This document shows, in pieces, positions 46,067-57,499 of a stretch of DNA of 64,000 bases (position 1 is its first letter; each line of letters opens with the position of its first letter). The DNA is from Verpa conica. Its lineage: Eukaryota; Ascomycota; Pezizomycetes; Pezizales; Morchellaceae. Position numbers and translations under genes: made by a program. The DNA is taken from NCBI GenBank assembly GCA_033030425.1, contig JAUFSD010000009.1, positions 558,001-622,000 of the forward strand. Direction: 5' to 3'. Below the pieces are notes generated by a model. It saw nothing but the letters and a program-made list of their open reading frames with translations, did not search any database and was not told where the DNA came from.

Positions 46067-48075
46067 TGGCTGAGTTGTTTTTGATGTAGCAGGGATTGCA
46101 GGAGGTTAGATACAGGGCAGTGTATAGTAGGTGCTTCTGAGGTGAAAGTGTACGATAAGTTAATGCTTCTTTAGTACTTGAAGCATTAGTCCATCAGACT
46201 ATCTTCTACGTATTGAAGAATTAGGTCTAAACGATACATATGAAATGAAGGCTCCTATAAACTTATAGTCTTCGCAAGTCTCCCTTTCGACAGTTGGTGG
46301 CGTAATAGTGGTTCTTGAGCTGTACTTGGTAACAAATCATGGTGGACAACTCATAGCATGACAAAATAAATTATCCTTCAATTTTATAAACCTGTTATCA
46401 TCCTGAGGGAATCACTATATGTACGACCTATTTAATTTACAGGTTCCTTAGATCGTCTACAACCGCTTAAGAGGAATGAGAAAATTTCTGACCCAATTTC
46501 TAGTTAGGGTGCTACTAGACACTTAATGACACCTAAAGATCTAGAGAGAAACGAACCCCCTGATAGAGTGCCGGATTGAGATCATCTAGTACAAACAAAG
46601 CCTATTATGTAATGTTCAATCAATAGGACACCAATTGTTATGCCCTACAATTAGGTTAAGCCTATATGAACAACACGTATAAAGCACTTTATAGGGCTAC
46701 CCTACTGAAGATTGATTATAGCTTAGCCTATAAGGTTCTCACGAAGAGATAGAACAAGGTAGCATTGAGTAAAGACCTCTAGAAGTCCTCATAAACTACC
46801 TTTGGTGGATAAAATAAAAGACTAGCATTCAAAAATATTTAAGTGTAGGTAATACATGTAGCTTTTCAACTAGGGCTACGCGTAGGTTGATGTATACATG
46901 ATGGTGGAGATAAGATTAGATTCCCTATGTAATGGCCTAGCAGAGAAAACTTTTATACTACGTGTATACGTCACTTTAGTTCTCTCAGGGGTCATGGAAA
47001 ACACTAGAGTAGCGTATAAATTATAGTACAAAAGGGCGTTGTAGTCCTCCTCTCGGGTTTTATTATCACCGCTTGTAGGCTAGAGTAACTATTTTCTAGG
47101 GTAAGTTTTTATACTATTACATCTCTCAGCTGCTGATACTCACTCAATAGAACGAACCAAACCTAAGCGTACTAGCAGATGTCTCTATGTACGCCTACCC
47201 CTGAGTCTTAAGTTTTCCAGCTGATATTGGGTAGCATCGACCTTTATGAAAATTGGTTTAATCCAATTATTACTTTTTTGAGTGCAACTACTATTATAGT
47301 GATGAATAGAAGATCATATAAGACACTCAACCAGGAACTTGATCAGAAATTTAGTAAGGGGGTCAAAAAAAGTGGCAGAACTCGATGAACGGCATGAATA
47401 AGAGCCAATTGCAGTAAAAGTAATATGCTTTAGGATCAGCGGTGACATTTTTAAAGGGAAAGGATGATATGAGGCTTGTTAAAGAATCTGAAACTACTAT
47501 ATATGTATTACCGTGATGAGTGGTAGGGTTTTACAATTAATAGTGATTACTAAAGACTATGGTATGGCTACTGCGCTTGCTTAGGTATAAAGATGTAAAG
47601 ATTCTCTTTGAGTATTTCAGAACCCTTTCTGGCGACATGTACTTTAGTTAATTCGATCCATGGAAGACTTCATTAGTGAAGAACCCTTCGGCTGTATATT
47701 ATTAACCCTAACCTTTAGCATGATGCGGCTTCTCCGTACGCCAAGGACACTGACATTCAACACCTCACCTGAGCCGGTACCAGAAGCCTGCATAAAAGAT
47801 AACTTGTTCGGTATGGCTATTATTTGATCGCGAACGTTCAATCACACTTCTATATCTTTACCGTACACATCACTGCGTTCTACTATCACACCTATAAGTT
47901 GGGCGCTTCTTCACATACGATCTACATCTCTGTATGCAGCGAGGTACTGAGGGTAAAAATCCAGTCTTATCGATTGGGAGTCCCCAAAGAGCAAGCTCAG
48001 GGGAAAGCGATATAGGTCAAAGTGAATTCAAAACACATTATTTGTTCTTATATATAACCTCGCTAGTTTGATAGC
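46067..48075. other. Gene-free AT-rich spacer
   Basis: Two kilobases with no supported gene. A 65-codon minus-strand frame at 47,644-47,841 has no recognisable features and no splice partners, so it is not called. Probable relic repeat sequence. Confidence 0.45.
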
Positions 48076-49957
48076 ATGGCGATACTGGGTACGTATAGAT
48101 ATAGTGGAGCTTTCTATGTGCCCTGTTCTAATATCGAGATTTACAATTTAGATATCTTCCTCGGGCTACTTCACGTAGTCGTGATAGTTCTGCATCTGGT
48201 CGCAGCACCGTACACAAAGGTTGAAGAATCGTTTAACCTACAGGCGACACACGACATTTTACGATATGGGATATCAACGAGTAATGTTACGGCATCGCTG
48301 AAGGAGGATTATGATCATTTTACATTTCCTGGAGCCGTTCCTAGGACGTTTGTTGGGCCGGTGGTGTTGGCAGGGCTCAGTAAACCAGTAATCGATATAT
48401 TGGGGGATGCTGTGAACGATCAGGTTATTGGTACGTTTTCCCCATTATTATTTAATATGAAACGGGTACTTATGGGGTAGCGCATTACATCTAGTCCGTG
48501 GAGTTCTTGGACTTCTTACCGCGCTGTCGCTGAATCTGTATACTCGTGCTGTGCGCCGCGCCTACGGTCGCACAACCGCGGTCTTTTACACCCTCCTCCA
48601 AGTGTCACAATTTCACCTTCCATACTACGCTTCACGGCCACTACCAAATACATTTGCGCTGATCCTGTCGACAACGGCGCTATCCTACCTTCTTCCACGC
48701 CCTGGAGCAACCCCAAAAGAACGGAGAGGAACCTATAAACTTGGCATCTACATTCTCACCTTCGCTACTGTTGTTTTCCGTTCCGAGCTCGCAATACTAC
48801 TTTTTTTTATAACTTTACAGCTCCTCTTAACACGTCGTGTCTCGTTATTTAGAGATGTTATTCCTGCTGGGATTGCAGGGGGTACGATTGGGCTCGCGAT
48901 CACCCTCACAGTTGATTCATATTTCTGGCAGTCTCAAGATCCAGAAGTTAGATATTTTACAACACCATTTTTAACGGAGAAGACGGGCTTAATCTGGCCG
49001 GAGCTATCGGGGTTCTTGTATAATGCCGTTGAAAATAAGTCTTCGGAATGGGGCGTCTCCGCATGGCACTACTATTTTAGTTCCTCACTGCCTAAGCTAC
49101 TGCTGAACCCATCTGTGTTACTTGTATCACTGCCATTTTGCTTTTACGGATTCCCTGTAGCTACAAAAGAGCTTCTGATCCCAGCGCTAGGTTATGTGGC
49201 GGTATACTCATATTTGCCACATAAAGAATGGCGATTCATAGTATACGTTGTTCCAGCGTTGACACTCTGTGGGGCGCTTGGGAATGCGTGGATTTGGAAT
49301 AGGAGGACAAAGAACATGGTTTATACACTCCTAGCGATGGGGATTTGCGGATCGATGGTACTGGCAGCATTGGGGGGGACGGGCATGATGCTTGTTAGCT
49401 CGTGGAACTATCCAGGTGGAGATGCTGTTGCGAAGTTACATCATGCACTTGCTAAGGAGGGGGTACATGGGGTGGAAAAGGTCCATCTGGATACGCTTGT
49501 GTGCATGACAGGTGCTACGAGGTTTCTACAGGAACGCCCATTGATGCCTTTTTCTGCCGCAGATGATGCGAAATGGGGTGTGGCAATCAAGAAGGTCATA
49601 TTTGATAAAACAGAAGATGAGGATGTCCTACTTACGCCAGAATTTTGGGAAGATATTGACTGGGTTGTCACCGGTGATGTTGCGCGTGTCATTGGAAAGT
49701 GGAGAATTGTGGATAGTGTTGTTGGGTGGAAGGGGATTAAATTATATAAGCCTGGTGAGATAGTTCACGTCGGTGCACCAGTACTTGGGGAGGAAGAGAC
49801 AGAAGAATTGGGTTTGGCGAAGGCACATAAGCCTTCATCCGTGTGGTGGAAAAGGGTATTAGAGGATGGGTATGGGCTAAGGGAAAAAGTGTTTAGGGGT
49901 TACTGGGTTGGTGCAAAGATGGAGGAGATGGTTTGGGTTTTGAGGAAAGAGATATGA
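48076..49957 (+). CDS. ALG12: ALG12 dolichyl-P-mannose alpha-1,6-mannosyltransferase
   Basis: ER lumenal GT22 enzyme adding the eighth mannose to the dolichol-linked N-glycan precursor. Exons 48076-48088, 48152-48430, 48495-49957; 584 residues, about ten membrane segments. The family N-terminal motif [19 protein letters not shown] and [16 protein letters not shown] are present, with [32 protein letters not shown] and [13 protein letters not shown]. The first intron, 63 nt, contains no in-frame stop, so a transcript retaining it would add 21 residues; the spliced form [11 protein letters not shown] matches the family start better. The C-terminal soluble tail is lumen- or cytosol-facing. Confidence 0.93.
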
Positions 49958-50356
49958 TGGATATTTCATGTTATTGTGTATTGGTATAGCGGGTGTTGGT
50001 GTTATTTGGATATATTGTTGCAAAATCAAGTGCACAGAGAAGCTTTCATACACCTGGGATCTAATGCGGGGCAGGGTGATATTAAGGCTAGAATTTTGGG
50101 TCGTCTAGAACCCAATAACATCCAAAATATTACCACAATTGTTCTGATAATAGTCGTTATGGGTAATCGCTAAGGTACGCGTGTAGCTGGCAGAGGCTCT
50201 GCTGAACCCTCACCCTACCGGTGCTCAAGCCACACCTACTACGCAACCTCCCCCGCTTGGTGCTAGGAACATCACCAACTCCCAACCACAACAGCATCAC
50301 CCTTCCCACCTATCAGCCTTCCTTATTGGGTCTTATTTGTCTCCAGCTTCATCAAA
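49958..50356. other. Spacer ALG12 / ARP3
   Basis: 400 bp with the ALG12 3' end and a C-rich ARP3 promoter and 5' UTR. Nothing else seen. Confidence 0.45.
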
Positions 50357-52143
50357 ATGGCTAATCAAACCCCCGCCGTTGTCATGGACAAGTGAGGACC
50401 CCCTCATTGCCTCATAAACCGTTCACCAAGCTAACTATCCACAGCGGTACGGGTTACTCGAAGCTAGGTAAATACATACCAATCACCCAATTCCTCCCAG
50501 TATCATATTAATAGCTCCTATATAGGTTTTGCTGGAAATGACTCCCCATCCTTCGTGTTTCCCACGGCCATCGCCATAAAAGGCCCTACCGGTGGAGGGG
50601 GTGGGTCCGGTTCAGGACGCCCGGCGGTCGCCCAGAAGCCATCATATCTTACCGGAGGAGCCGGGCCGAGTGGGCACCTGAGTGCGAAGAGGGGTACCGA
50701 AGATTTGGATTACTTTATTGGAGATGAAGCACTTGCACAGGGCAGTGGGCCGGGTATGAATTACTTTCTCTATGCTTGGTCGATTAAGAGGGAAGTGTAG
50801 TCAAATAGAGTGTGACTAGGATTGATGGGTGAGTTCGGGATTGTGGACTAATAAGATATGTAATTAGGATATGGCATTCACTATCCGATTAGACACGGCC
50901 AAGTTGACAACTGGGTGCGTGCTTTTATGCATTGAAGTGTAATTGTAGTTATATGCTAACTAGATCAACAGGATCATATGGAACGATTCTGGCAAAATTC
51001 AATCTTTAAGTACCTCCGAGTCGAGCCTGAAGACCACTATTTCCTCCTTACCGAACCGGTAACTCTTGTCTACTCTAATTCCACAATGGACGAAGGTGCT
51101 AAGCCATTGTCCTGCAGCCGCTAAACCCCCCGGAATCGCGTGAGAACACGGCCGAGATTATGTTCGAGACCTTCAATTGTGCAGGTCTGTATATCGCTGT
51201 GCAGGCCGTGCTGGCATTGGCAGCAAGTTGGACTAGTAGCAAGGTCCAGGACCGAAGTCTAACTGGTACTGTCGTTGATTCTGGTGATGGTGTTACTCAT
51301 GTTATCCCAGTCGTACGTTCAAATATGCTCCCTAGGATTTTATTCTTCCACTAACATGGAACCTTCCATAGGCCGAAGGTTATGTTATCGCCTCATCCAT
51401 CAAGTCAATCCCTATCGCCGGTCGTGACATCACATTCTTCGTGCAATCTCTCCTACGTGACCGCGGAGAAGCCGATTCGTCTCTGAAGACAGCTGAGCGT
51501 ATCAAAGAGGAGTTCTGTTATGTGTCTCCAGACATTGTGAAAGAATTCACACGCTTTGACAAGGAGCCAGAGAGATTCCAGAAGTATCTTGTTGAGCAGG
51601 CTGGTGGCCGTAGCGTCACAGTTGATGTGGGATATGAGCGATTTCTGGCTCCGGAGATATTCTTTAATCCAGAGATTTATTCGAGTGACTTTTTGACACC
51701 ATTACCAAATGTCGTGGATACTGTTATTCAGACGAGTCCGATCGATGTGAGGAGGGGACTTTACAAGGTACAGTTCACCACAAATACACTCCTCCGTGAA
51801 TTAAAAAGAGGAGAAACTGATGTCTCTACCTTTTTAGAATATCGTGCTTTCCGGAGGCTCAACTCTCTATAAAGATTTTGGTCGTCGTCTCCAACGTGAC
51901 ATCCGCCACCTTGTTGATGCGCGTATCAAGAAGTCAGAGGAAAAGTCTGGTGGTGCGAAATCTGGGGGCCTCGAAGTCCAGGTCATCACGCACAAAAGGC
52001 AGCGTCATGGGCCATGGTTTGGTGGATCTCTGCTAGGACAGACACCTGAGTTTAGGAGCTACTGTCATACTAAGGCTGAGTATGATGAGATTGGGCCGAG
52101 CATTGTTAGAAGGTTTGCACTATTGGGTGGGCCAGGCCAGTAA
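50357..52143 (+). CDS. ARP3: Actin-related protein 3, Arp2/3 complex
   Basis: ATP-binding subunit of the Arp2/3 actin nucleator. Eight exons (50357-50391, 50445-50467, 50526-50753, 50868-50914, 50972-51058, 51118-51312, 51372-51767, 51838-52143), 438 residues. Actin-fold motifs are [18 protein letters not shown] (phosphate 1), [14 protein letters not shown] (phosphate 2) and [18 protein letters not shown] (adenosine). Arp3-type insertions are visible, including a Gly-rich loop after AIKGPTGGG and the C-terminal [20 protein letters not shown]. Exon 2 is 23 nt. With SLA2 in the same window, it is a second endocytic-actin gene. Confidence 0.95.
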
Positions 52144-53112
52144 AAGATGTATGAAGGTGGAAATCTTTAAAGGTAGAAAGAGAACCTAGCATGGGTCGAT
52201 GGATCGTTGGACAGAGGTGCATAAATACGGTTAGCGGGGAGGCGAGTTCGCTTTAAAAAAGATATATACCGGTAAACAGTGAATTGTTTTTCTGTCTGTG
52301 AATTAACTATTGATACTGGAAAGCTGTACTTTGTGAATTCTTTGGTCTTCATAAATTTCTGAACAAGACTTTTTTGGGAAATGCATTAGACTAAGAAGTG
52401 ATTCTATAACCGTAAAGTAGAAAGTTTAGGATAAAAAACGATTTTTAGAAATACTATGTATATCTGCGAGTTTATATATTTCTAGAGGCGCTTCGGCTGA
52501 GTAGGAGGTACCAGCTGCTAATTGTTTTCCTAGGTGGCGAATTGGTCGTTCTAAGTTCTCTGATGATAAAGACTCTGAGGGTTATAAGAATTTTTGGCGT
52601 TTTGACAGACAAGATGACTCAATATATTACTGCAATCGTATGTAAGTTCTTGATTTATAGTATAGCTCAGCCTAAAACACCCGGGTTTTCTAGTTCATCA
52701 AATACGTATTATCAATAGGAAACTATAATTGTAAGATTTTTTTTAGTCTATACTCGGGTTTATCCGTGTGTAAATCTCACCCACTGACTAGAATGTCAGA
52801 ACTAGAGAGTTTGAACTGGAAGGAAGAAAGTATATTTTAGATGACCTGTAGTCATACATAGATATATTGTTTGTAGTTTGTCTAAGAATAGTTATCCTAG
52901 GATAAGATGCGCGATAATTATTTATAGAGTACGTACTGAAGTATTTAAATATTCATTAGTAGACTCTATCATAAGTTCTGTGTAATCTGACTCACTCAAC
53001 CATCTATCGTATCTTATCTTTCCTCTTTCTTCATGCTTTTAAGTGTGGGGGCTTCCGACTGCGGCCCTTACGCTAGAGTCTTAGGCTTACCTTAGAACCC
53101 TCTGTTGTAGTA

Positions 53113-53754
53113 TGGTGCGCACGGCCATAAAGGTGTACCGGCAAATTTGGCATGTGGAACACCCCTATTAGGCCTAAGCGTGCCCCAAGCATGCCCAAGT
53201 ACAGTCGCACCTCGATATGCCGGATGGCAAGAATACAGAGGATTTCGTACGGGATAGCAAGGGATCCGGGATAGCAAATTTATTTTGTAGTAGAAAAAAT
53301 GTTTTAGTCAGGGCATTTCATACGGGACAGCAAGGGATCCGGCATAGCAAGGTACGACTGTATGCCCAAGTATGCCAACTTTTTTGGCTGCTTTATCCTC
53401 TAAAAAAAAATATTTAGATATCTATGCTAAAAGTACTTTTAGTAGTATACAAAAGCACCCAGATACTTTCAATACACAAGATACCTCTCTTATGTATAAT
53501 TTTTAGAAATTTTTGCCTAAGTATATATGATCATGTAAAGTGTATAATGGAGAACGTTCCACATGGCCCCTTTTCACACCCAAAAGTGAGGTTTTATTCC
53601 ACAACAACCATAGCTCTTGTTAGGCTATAAAAAGTTGGAGACCTTTAAAATTACAATACAAACCTTTCCAACTTTTCTTGGAGGGTTCTGGTAATTATTG
53701 GTGTTGGAATATCGGCTTCAAAATCGCGGTACACCTTTATAAGCGTGTGCACCA
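53113..53754. mobile_element. TA-flanked inverted-repeat element, family A copy 2 (with nested insert)
   Basis: The ends read TGGTGCGCACGGCCATAAAG and, on the other strand, TGGTGCACACGCTTATAAAG, and both continue GTGTACCG. TA borders each end (53111-53112, 53755-53756). The interior shares about 50 bp with the 23.4-kb element in the opposite orientation (around TTTTATTCCACAACAAC here). No coding capacity. A second element is inserted at 53,202-53,360. Confidence 0.75.
53202..53360. mobile_element. 159-bp pogo/Fot1-like MITE nested in the 53.1-kb element
   Basis: The left end CAGTCGCACCTCGATATGCC and the complement of the right end CAGTCGTACCTTGCTATGCC form 20-bp inverted repeats with 3 mismatches, extending inward with GGAT...GCAAGG. 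TA on both sides (53200-53201, 53361-53362). CAGT...ACTG ends and TA duplication are typical of pogo/Fot1 derivatives. Internal direct repeats carry GCAAGGGATCCGG twice. Confidence 0.8.
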
Positions 53755-54279
53755 TATATGGTATCGACTATGTTTAATAAGGATCAAAGTATCGGTCGGG
53801 GGCGTATAGAACTAGGAGATTGAGTCTCCTTTAAGCATCAAGCGAGTAGTCAATCTACTCTCTCTATTCTATTGTATCATGGGTGTCGAATAGGTATTGT
53901 GACCCGAGTATTAGGAGGCTTGGCTAGGAGATTATGGGAGTATTCCGGGGAGCGGGTCCTCCTAAGCAAGCAATTGGCTCTCGTTCTCTCTATAAAACAA
54001 TAATCTCGGTGTTGTATATCACGAGTGATATTTTATGACGCAATAACACACTGTAGACAAGAGAATGGGTTGATAGATATTTTAATACTCCACAAGAACA
54101 CGGTGAGAGGAAAATGTCTATCTAGAGTGAGAGAAGTGCCAAAATGTAACACTGAGCCTATGGGTCTAGCCCAGCCGAGCGCTACTAACCCTCCACCAAA
54201 TAAAAAATAAGCACTCGAAAACTTCCAACCCATTATATAGCTACGCAACCCCCCCCCCCCGAAAAAAAAATCCTCCGAA

Positions 54280-55756
54280 CTACCAAGCAATGGCAATCGT
54301 AAAACCCACCACAATCCCTACAAGTCCCAATCCTACCCACCCCAGAAAAGCCTTCCCTCCCGTCTTTTGAATCCCTTCAAACTCCGCTTCCAGCCTCTCC
54401 GCCATCTTCTCTTTTGAAAATTCTGCTATAACTCTCTCCCTTCCCCTTAATCCCATCTGCTTTAAACCTTGCGGCTTCATCTCGAAAAGCACTGTTTTTA
54501 TTACCAACGCCCACGCCTCTTCGTCTTGAGGCCGCAACCACCCCGTCACCCCCTCCGAGACAGTCTCTAATGGGCCACCAGAGTTGACAGCTAGCACAGG
54601 GACACAGGAAAGCATAGCCTCGAGTGGGACAATGCCAAAGTGCTCACGATCGGGTGTGTATACAAGGAGGGTTGCAGTCTTGAGGAGATGGGTTTTAAGG
54701 GACGCAGGGATGCTCAAGAGGAACAGTACATCTGTTTCTGGCGGTACAGACAAAGAAGAGATGAAATTCTTTGACGTTGCAGACTTGAGGCCAAGGCTAC
54801 TACAGAGTGCAATGAGGTCCGAGTGGTAACTCACGTTTTCAGATACTCTAGGGTCGTAACCACCTGCTACGACAAGACGACTCTTTGTACGCTCCCATGG
54901 AGAAAGAAGCGCAAATGCACGAATGGCGAGGTCGATGTTCTTCTTGCGCTCAAAACGATTGATGCTTAGTATTATCTTCTTTCCGTCCTGTAGGAAGTCT
55001 GGTTCGGCGGAGACGGCATCATCGACTTTGCTTTTTGGCCTTCCGGCTGGGGGCGCTGTGTCAACGCATGGGTATACGACTCGAGGGGTTGTAGCGATTC
55101 GGGGGAATGCATCTCGGAATACACTCTTTGTAAAGCTACTATTCACGACGATAGCATCTGACAGGCCAGTTGTGGCAGCTTCGAACCAGTCGAAGGGAAT
55201 GCGGTAGAGAGATTTTATGAGGCTGGCGCGGGAGGCGAGAAGGTAGTCGGGGAAGTGGCAGTAGAATAGAATAGGTGTTGAGGGACTAAAGAGACGTAGG
55301 ACGGGGATGCAGGCGGAGAGTTGGTCGATGAAGATGTAGTCGTAGTTCTGGAGTTCTGAGGTGAGAAGGAGGTGCAGTGTTAGGTGTAGTTGGCGGAGGA
55401 TAGCGCAGAGGATGCTGAAGCGGCCGAGAAGATTGGGGGGGACTAGAGTGTTGCCGGCGACACGGACTTTGAGGGTACCTGTGAATAGATTGGAGGTCAG
55501 GAGCTTGGACTTGGAGGTTACGCATATAGTTTTATATTATTTCTAGACATGAATAGATGCTCGAGAGGGACTCATGTTTGAGCTTACCATTACGAGCTTC
55601 ATCGAAGCAATGTCGTGGATCACAGTGCGAGGTGTAGATAGTAACCTCATGCCCTCGATCCTGCAAACCCACAGCCGCATCCACAACCAGCCTCTCAGCA
55701 CCTCCGATCCCAAGGTCCGGGTGGATGAAGAGTATCCTCTTTGGATACTTTGACAT
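54280..55756 (-). CDS. ALG2: ALG2 alpha-1,3/1,6-mannosyltransferase
   Basis: ER cytosolic-face GT4 enzyme adding the second and third mannoses to the dolichol-linked glycan. Exons 55756-55588 and 55478-54280, 455 residues. GT-B motifs are [19 protein letters not shown] and [13 protein letters not shown] at the N-terminus, [46 protein letters not shown] and the nucleotide-sugar site [14 protein letters not shown]-terminal hydrophobic helix ([20 protein letters not shown]) fits a membrane anchor. Divergent from DSC3 by 213 bp. Confidence 0.95.
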
Positions 55757-55969
55757 AGTGGGTAGAGAGATGGCTGATGTGTTTGTTTGCAGGAGGAAGC
55801 AATTGCCCAAGCTATCGTGACATGTAGTTTCCACGTATGCACAACGTCGACGCGCCTAATTACGTACAGCCACGTGACCGCGGTGAACCCCTGCAGCAGC
55901 TCTTCCACTCGACAAGCTCCAACGTCTGTCCTTCACAGCTTCTCACCCCACCCTCTCCCCGCATCAAAC
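55757..55969. promoter_or_regulatory. Shared divergent promoter, ALG2 / DSC3
   Basis: Only 213 bp between the start codons of two ER-resident pathway genes. The palindromic CACGTG-like core CCACGTGACC occurs near 55,871, a candidate bHLH site; no function proven. Confidence 0.5.
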
Positions 55970-56817
55970 ATGGGCGAGCCCTCCTCCTCGTCACTTCCAC
56001 ACTCACAGCCAGGCTCTACGGATATCCCAGATGAACCTCTGTCACCAATATCACTAACTATCCGCTTTGCGATAGCCCTCCCAGACATCTCCATCTTCAT
56101 CCCCTCAGCCACAACAACAACTGTTTCAGCGCTCAAGAAACAAATCCGAGATGCACTCCCGGCTGAACAGTCACGTCGACGGCTGCGGCTGATCTACTCC
56201 GGGAAAGTGTTGACGGATTCTGCGACGCTAGGCTCACAGATTACAGTGCCGAGGAGTGTTAAGGGGAAAGAGAAGGCGGATGAAGTAGCGGAGGAGGGTA
56301 GGGTGGTTTATATACATTGTAGTGTTGGGGATGAACAGAGTGATGAAGAACTTGCAAAGGAGGCGGCAAATGAAGATGTATTATCCCTCCCTCTCTTTCT
56401 TTCTATTACAATCTAACAAGTCAGACCACCCCTGCGGCTGCACCGCCACGGACGACGCTTCCCCAGCCTCTCGGTTTCGATAGGCTCCTGTCTGCTGGGT
56501 TTACAGAGTCTGATGTAGCTTCTCTGCGCTTACAGTTTAACCGGCTTCATGGATACAATAGGGACGAAGAAGAAAATGCGCGCTTGCTCGAGGATCGATG
56601 GATCGATGAGTCCGCAGGGCAGGGGCAAGAGCTTGCAGATGGGAGTCCGGCAGGGAGCTATGAGGATATGTTTGTGGGTACTGCGATTGGTTTCTTTTGG
56701 CCGGTTGCGATATTTCTTATGAGGGAGGAGGGTGTGTTTAGTAAGAGGAGGCAGATGGCGATTGTGGCGGGGTTGTTGGTGAATCTGGCATTTTCGGTTT
56801 TAAGAATTTCGTCGTGA
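55970..56817 (+). CDS. dsc3: DSC3-like subunit of the Dsc E3 ligase (DUF2407)
   Basis: Membrane subunit of the Dsc ubiquitin ligase that in fungi activates SREBP. Exons 55970-56377 and 56425-56817, 266 residues. The N-terminal ubiquitin-like domain (ISLTIRFAIALPDISIFIPS, SALKKQIRDAL, RRRLRLIYSGKVLTD) is followed by a conserved GFDRLLSAGFTESDVASLR / NRLHGYNRDEEE block and two C-terminal membrane helices (VGTAIGFFWPVAIFLM, AIVAGLLVNLAFSVL). Acceptor aagtcag/ACC is needed for phase. It shares its promoter with ALG2. Confidence 0.9.
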
Positions 56818-57499
56818 TGGAGGGAAACTAGAGGTACCAATGGACTGGGAATGGCGTTATATTTGGGCTTTGGGTTTGTACCATAAGACTTTCTGGCAGT
56901 CTTTATGCTTTATATCTCTACTACATATATTGTATATCCAATTAGAGGGACTTTAAGAGAATGAATGAATGAATAAATCATAAATAGATGGAGCCTTAAG
57001 GGGCTCTAAGAGTATCGCTATCTCACCTTAGCTCAATACTCCCTTCTTTTTAGAGATCTTATGGACACATCACCTCTCTAGTGCGGTGATATGTGTTCTA
57101 AATGCCAGAAAAAATTCAGTAAGACTAGTTATTATAAGTAATTGTAAACTAGGGACTGTTTAAGCGCCTGGCGTTTTGGTGCCACTCGAATTCGAGATTT
57201 TTAATCCAGACCTAGGTAGATGGTGCTTGAGGGACACTGTCAATTACAAGGGGAGGGATTATAGAAACACATTAAACCCTCCTCTTTGCCATCTTTATAA
57301 TATCTAGGGTGGGGAAACACCCCTGCCTAGCCCCACAATCACCAGCCATCACTCGTATACGCCAAGACTTTTCACCACCGCCAAGATTTCACACTAGCGG
57401 CTCCAAAAGTTTTCCCACAACCAAAAAGAAAACTCACCTCCGAGTATTCTTCACGCACGCACGATCCCTCCACTCACACATTGAGGACAAACAAACAAA
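56818..57499. other. Spacer DSC3 / ENP2
   Basis: 680 bp. A CA-rich segment at 57,340-57,498 is the probable ENP2 5' UTR. No other feature. Confidence 0.45.

Larger units (their letters stand above)
52144..54279. other. Gene-free spacer holding nested inverted-repeat elements
   Basis: AT-rich. The only structured part is the element at 53,113-53,754 and its nested insert. Sequence 53,800-54,030 (pyrimidine-rich box, CTCTATAAAACAATAATCTC) resembles the end of an LTR but no partner was found. Confidence 0.5.

Noticed and set aside
47644..47841. 65-codon frame on the minus strand
   Set aside because: No start context, splice partners or recognisable motif.
53800..54030. Possible solo LTR
   Set aside because: Pyrimidine-rich boxes suggest an LTR end, but no TG...CA borders or target duplication could be identified.
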